This document shows, piece by piece, positions 61,446 through 63,934 of a stretch of DNA of 63,934 nt. Under the pieces are notes generated by a model. The model had not been told where the DNA came from, ran no database searches, and saw only the letters and a program-made list of their open reading frames with translations. Position 1 is the stretch's first letter. Each line of letters starts with the position of its first letter. The DNA is from an uncultured Clostridia bacterium (GTDB lineage Bacteria > Bacillota > Clostridia > TANB77 > CAG-508): NCBI GenBank assembly GCA_947589015.1, contig CANPZF010000009.1:1-63934 (forward strand), given 5' to 3'. Both the position numbers and the translations under genes were made by a program.

Positions 61446-62463
61446 ATTTTGCTACATTTAAAAAGTCATCTTTATTGAATAATATACTAACTTCTGTATA
61501 TTCATTTTCTTTTGAGTCTATAGTGATTTTATGACCTAGTTTTTTGCATAATTGTTTTGCAATATACAATCCCATTCCTGTTGATGTTTCTATTTTTCTT
61601 CCATTATTACCTGTAAATGTTTTATCAAACACTTTTGGAATATCACTTTTTCCTATTCCAATCCCATTATCATATATCTTTAAAATAACATTTTTATTGT
61701 TTTCTTCAGTTGTTATTTTTATCAAATGCTCCACATCATTTCTTATGTATTTAATACTATTACTTACAATTTGATTTACTATAAATTCAAGCCATTTTGA
61801 ATCTGTTAATACTTTTGTATTTCCTACTTCTACTTCAAAATCAATATTATTTTCCAATAATATATCTTTATTTTTTATAGCAACATTTGAAATAACTTTT
61901 GCTATCTCTGTTTCTTTAATTAAATAATCTTTTTCAGCATTTTCACTTCTTACATAATATAAAACCTGCTCAATATCATCATCTAACCTTTTTAATTGCT
62001 CTGTTATTTTTTTGTCTGACAATTCTTTGTGATTATGTACTATTAAATTTAAAGAAGCAAGTGGAAGTTTTGCTTCATGTATCCACATTTCTATATATTC
62101 CTTAAAATCTTGTATATTTAAGCTGTATTCTTTTATTTTTTCTGCCATAGATTTATCTATTTCGTATAAAGCATCATATAGAATTTCGCCTTCATAGAAA
62201 TTTGGCTTTTCTATCATTTCTGTAATTAAATATTTTTTATCTAATAAGTCTAAATCATTTATGAATTTATCATAAAACTTTTTTCTTCTATAAAAATCAT
62301 AAATTAGATATAAGATAAAACCTAAAACTCCTGTAATAGTTACTCCAACTATTGCCTGATTATTTGTTTTAAAACTTATTAGCATTAAATCTATAATTGC
62401 AATGATTACAATAAATAGTAATATTATTAAATAATTATTTTTTAAATACTTACTAAATTTCAT
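61444..62463 (-). CDS. BceS-type intramembrane-sensing histidine kinase (339 aa)
   Basis: Two N-terminal membrane segments with a very short external loop, no sensor domain; H-box YIEMWIHEAKLPLASL, N-box EFIVNQIVSNSIKYI, G-boxes DNGIGIG and GMGLYIAK. These kinases sense through BceAB itself. Start ATG 62463 after AAAGGAAC. Confidence 0.93.
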   Translation of the reverse strand: MKFSKYLKNNYLIILLFIVIIAIIDLMLISFKTNNQAIVGVTITGVLGFILYLIYDFYRRKKFYDKFINDLDLLDKKYLITEMIEKPNFYEGEILYDALYEIDKSMAEKIKEYSLNIQDFKEYIEMWIHEAKLPLASLNLIVHNHKELSDKKITEQLKRLDDDIEQVLYYVRSENAEKDYLIKETEIAKVISNVAIKNKDILLENNIDFEVEVGNTKVLTDSKWLEFIVNQIVSNSIKYIRNDVEHLIKITTEENNKNVILKIYDNGIGIGKSDIPKVFDKTFTGNNGRKIETSTGMGLYIAKQLCKKLGHKITIDSKENEYTEVSILFNKDDFLNVAK

Positions 62464-62481
62464 TTTCCGTTCCTTTCAAAT

Positions 62482-63144
62482 TTATTTTAAGATATATCCT
62501 TGACCTTTTCTTGTTTCTATTGCATCCTCATAACCAAAGTCAGTTAATTTTGTTCTTAATCTGCTTATATTTACATTTAAAGCATTGTCATTAATATAGG
62601 AATCGTTATTCCATAAATCAGTCATTAAATCATCTCTTGTTACAATATTTCCTCTATTTGCTAACAAAAATGTAAATATAATCATTTCATTTTTTGTTAA
62701 GATTAGTTCTTCTTTATCATTTTTAATAATTCCTTTTTTTGGATCAACAGTTAAATCATTATAAGTTAATATATCATTTTTATTTTCTATTCTTTTGAAT
62801 AGATTATTTATTCTTAACAATAAAATTGTTGGATTATATGGCTTTGTTATATAATCATTTGCACCATAACTTAATGATAATACTTCATCTGTTTCCGTAT
62901 TTTTGCTAGTAACCATTATAATTGGTACATTACTTTCTTTTCTTATTTTTTGTAATAACATTTCTCCATTCAATTTTGGTATATTTATATCAAGTAATAT
63001 TAAATCTGGATTTTCTCTTTTTATTTCTGCATAAGAGTTTTCAAAGTCTTTTAAAATTACTCCATTATATCCTGCGTTATCTAACAAATTTTTTAATTCT
63101 TCACTTATACTTGTATCATCTTCTACAATTAATATTTTTTTCAT
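62482..63144 (-). CDS. BceR-type OmpR-family response regulator (220 aa)
   Basis: Receiver with DDT, phospho-acceptor Asp in LILLDINIPKLNG, Thr in IMVTSK and Lys in YITKPYNP; C-terminal winged helix (VTRDDLMTDLWNND, VNISRLRTKL, GQGYILK). Start at 63144 after GAGGTG; the longer frame begins upstream of that signal. Likely binds the box at 61424-61445. Confidence 0.94.
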   Translation of the reverse strand: MKKILIVEDDTSISEELKNLLDNAGYNGVILKDFENSYAEIKRENPDLILLDINIPKLNGEMLLQKIRKESNVPIIMVTSKNTETDEVLSLSYGANDYITKPYNPTILLLRINNLFKRIENKNDILTYNDLTVDPKKGIIKNDKEELILTKNEMIIFTFLLANRGNIVTRDDLMTDLWNNDSYINDNALNVNISRLRTKLTDFGYEDAIETRKGQGYILK

Positions 63145-63177
63145 ATTCTTGCACCTCATTTTTATTTATTCTGTATT

Positions 63178-63206
63178 ATTATAGCAAATATTTAATTATT
63201 TTTCCA
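63178..63206 (-). promoter_or_regulatory. promoter of the two-component system
   Basis: -35 TGGAAA (63201-63206), 17-bp spacer, -10 TATAAT (63178-63183), 34 bp upstream of the regulator start and directly after a terminator. Confidence 0.7.
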
Positions 63207-63215
63207 TTTTAAGCG

Positions 63216-63252
63216 AAAAATAACAGATAACTCTGATTATCTGCTATTTTTA
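63216..63252 (-). terminator. terminator after the ABC-2 permease gene
   Basis: AAAAATAGCAGATAA / TTATCTGTTATTTTT stem with a six-base loop, ten bases beyond the stop. Confidence 0.88.
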
Positions 63253-63262
63253 TAAATTCTAT

Positions 63263-63883
63263 TTAATTAAAATTTTTTATTTTGTTACTTGAAACTATCC
63301 AAGATATAATGAAAACTATTAAACTTATTACACTACAAATAATTAATGTTTGTGTCATATTATCTCTTACATTAAATATTTGATTTAATGCAAAAATTGA
63401 TAATGCTAAAAATCCTGATGTCAAGGAGTATGCAAGTATTGTTCCAATTATTGACTTTTCTTCTGGTAACATAAAATTACAAGGCATTATAATACTTCCA
63501 CTTAAAAAAGCAATTATAATACTAAATCCTGTGAATATATTTATACTTGTATCACTAACATTGGTTATTGCTAATATAATGTAACATATCAAATTTCCTA
63601 CAATTACTCCTATTATAGTCCAAAATAAATATGCAATGTATTTACTTGATATTATTTGCTTTTTGGATACTGGTAATGTAACTGAAAATTGTGTCCACTT
63701 ATTTTTCTTATCAGAGATTATTGTACTTGAAACTGTCATACTTAATGGTATTGTAATAAGTATAATAACAACTGACGGAGAAATTACTACTGATAAACCA
63801 ATAGCCATTACTATACATGAAAGAAATGCAACAAAAATATTTGCTTTTGTTGTATACAAATCTTTTAAAAGTAAACCTTTCAT
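63263..63883 (-). CDS. ABC-2 type exporter permease (206 aa)
   Basis: Six membrane segments; starts MKGLLLKDLY and has the conserved SDKKNKWTQFSVTLPVSKKQIISSKY loop of ABC_trans/ABC-2 permeases beside small GntR- or two-component-controlled exporters. Start one base after the stop of the ATPase gene, so they are one transporter. Confidence 0.9.
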   Translation of the reverse strand: MKGLLLKDLYTTKANIFVAFLSCIVMAIGLSVVISPSVVIILITIPLSMTVSSTIISDKKNKWTQFSVTLPVSKKQIISSKYIAYLFWTIIGVIVGNLICYIILAITNVSDTSINIFTGFSIIIAFLSGSIIMPCNFMLPEEKSIIGTILAYSLTSGFLALSIFALNQIFNVRDNMTQTLIICSVISLIVFIISWIVSSNKIKNFN

Positions 63884-63884
63884 A

Positions 63885-63934
63885 CTATTTTTCCCCCTTT
63901 ACATACATTAACATTATATCTTCAATTTTTATAT
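63885..63934 (-). CDS. 3' end of an ABC transporter ATPase gene
   Basis: The last 15 codons read IKIEDIMLMYVKGEK then TAG, the usual end of small ABC ATPases paired with this permease type. The rest lies beyond the window. Confidence 0.75.
   Translation of the reverse strand, partial: IKIEDIMLMYVKGEK

Noticed and set aside
1..63934. CRISPR array or rRNA
   Set aside because: No regularly spaced repeat units and no rRNA-like sequence were seen.

Overview
The window is strongly AT-rich (well under 35% G+C by eye). It uses Gram-positive Shine-Dalgarno sites (AAGGAGG type) and all three standard stop codons. It carries Firmicutes-type genes: a sortase, an LPxTG protein, an AbrB/SpoVT-type regulator with a zinc knuckle, and a Bce-type peptide-antibiotic sensing/export module. 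An uncultivated gut Clostridia or Bacilli lineage is the best fit; that placement is inference.

Positions 1 to about 51,050 are a conjugative element. Nearly all its genes are on the minus strand, in consecutive operons. From right to left: (i) 48.0-51.05 kb, regulators (AbrB-like, receiver-only response regulator, three Xre-type HTH proteins); (ii) 41.8-47.9 kb, ParB, ribbon-helix-helix accessory protein, MobP-type relaxase, VirD4 coupling protein and small membrane proteins; (iii) 38.3-41.7 kb, VirB6/TrbL-like, PrgI-like and other type IV secretion (T4SS) parts; (iv) 33.0-38.2 kb, VirB4, an M23 peptidase, a ParA-like protein and small proteins; (v) 31.7-32.8 kb, an ADP-ribosyltransferase-like protein with a 60-aa partner; (vi) 30.4-31.7 kb on the plus strand, a glycan-1-P transferase and an acyltransferase (PglC/PglD type) divergent from an HTH gene; (vii) 24.2-29.9 kb, a surface protein, acidic unknown proteins and a sortase; (viii) 23.3-24.0 kb, a membrane-anchored protein; (ix) 16.6-23.1 kb, a thioester/Cna-B surface protein, an Ig-like repeat protein and two acidic proteins; (x) 0.4-16.4 kb, two long operons of about 23 mostly unrecognised acidic proteins plus a radical SAM protein. 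No integrase or replication gene is visible.

Three patterns stand out. First, every interior in-frame CGG codon I could find (17) coincides with a break in reading frame. Each break is repaired by reading CGGN as one glycine (+1 shift): 8 in virD4, 3 in virB4, 3 in the surface protein and 1 each in three small T4SS genes. I found no CGG acting as an ordinary arginine triplet. After correction the gene lengths are whole codon numbers, and Walker A and VGGGR motifs are restored. This suggests quadruplet decoding or programmed frameshifting confined to transfer and surface machinery. Second, eight operons start with the same promoter: a GGGAA direct repeat with 11-12-bp spacing abutting the -35, a 17-18-bp spacer and TATAAT/TATGAT, and usually a hairpin with a T-tract at or just after the expected transcription start. 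Third, about 30 otherwise dissimilar cargo proteins end in a glutamate-rich tail that the secretion machinery mostly lacks, recalling the E-block signals of some T4SS substrates.

From about 51.1 kb rightwards the genes look chromosomal: a degenerate thioredoxin-like membrane protein, a very large repeat adhesin lacking its 5' end, a truncated small membrane protein fused to it at a clear junction, then bceB, bceA, a BceS-like kinase, a BceR-like regulator and an ABC-2 type exporter cut by the window end. A perfect BceR-type box precedes bceA.
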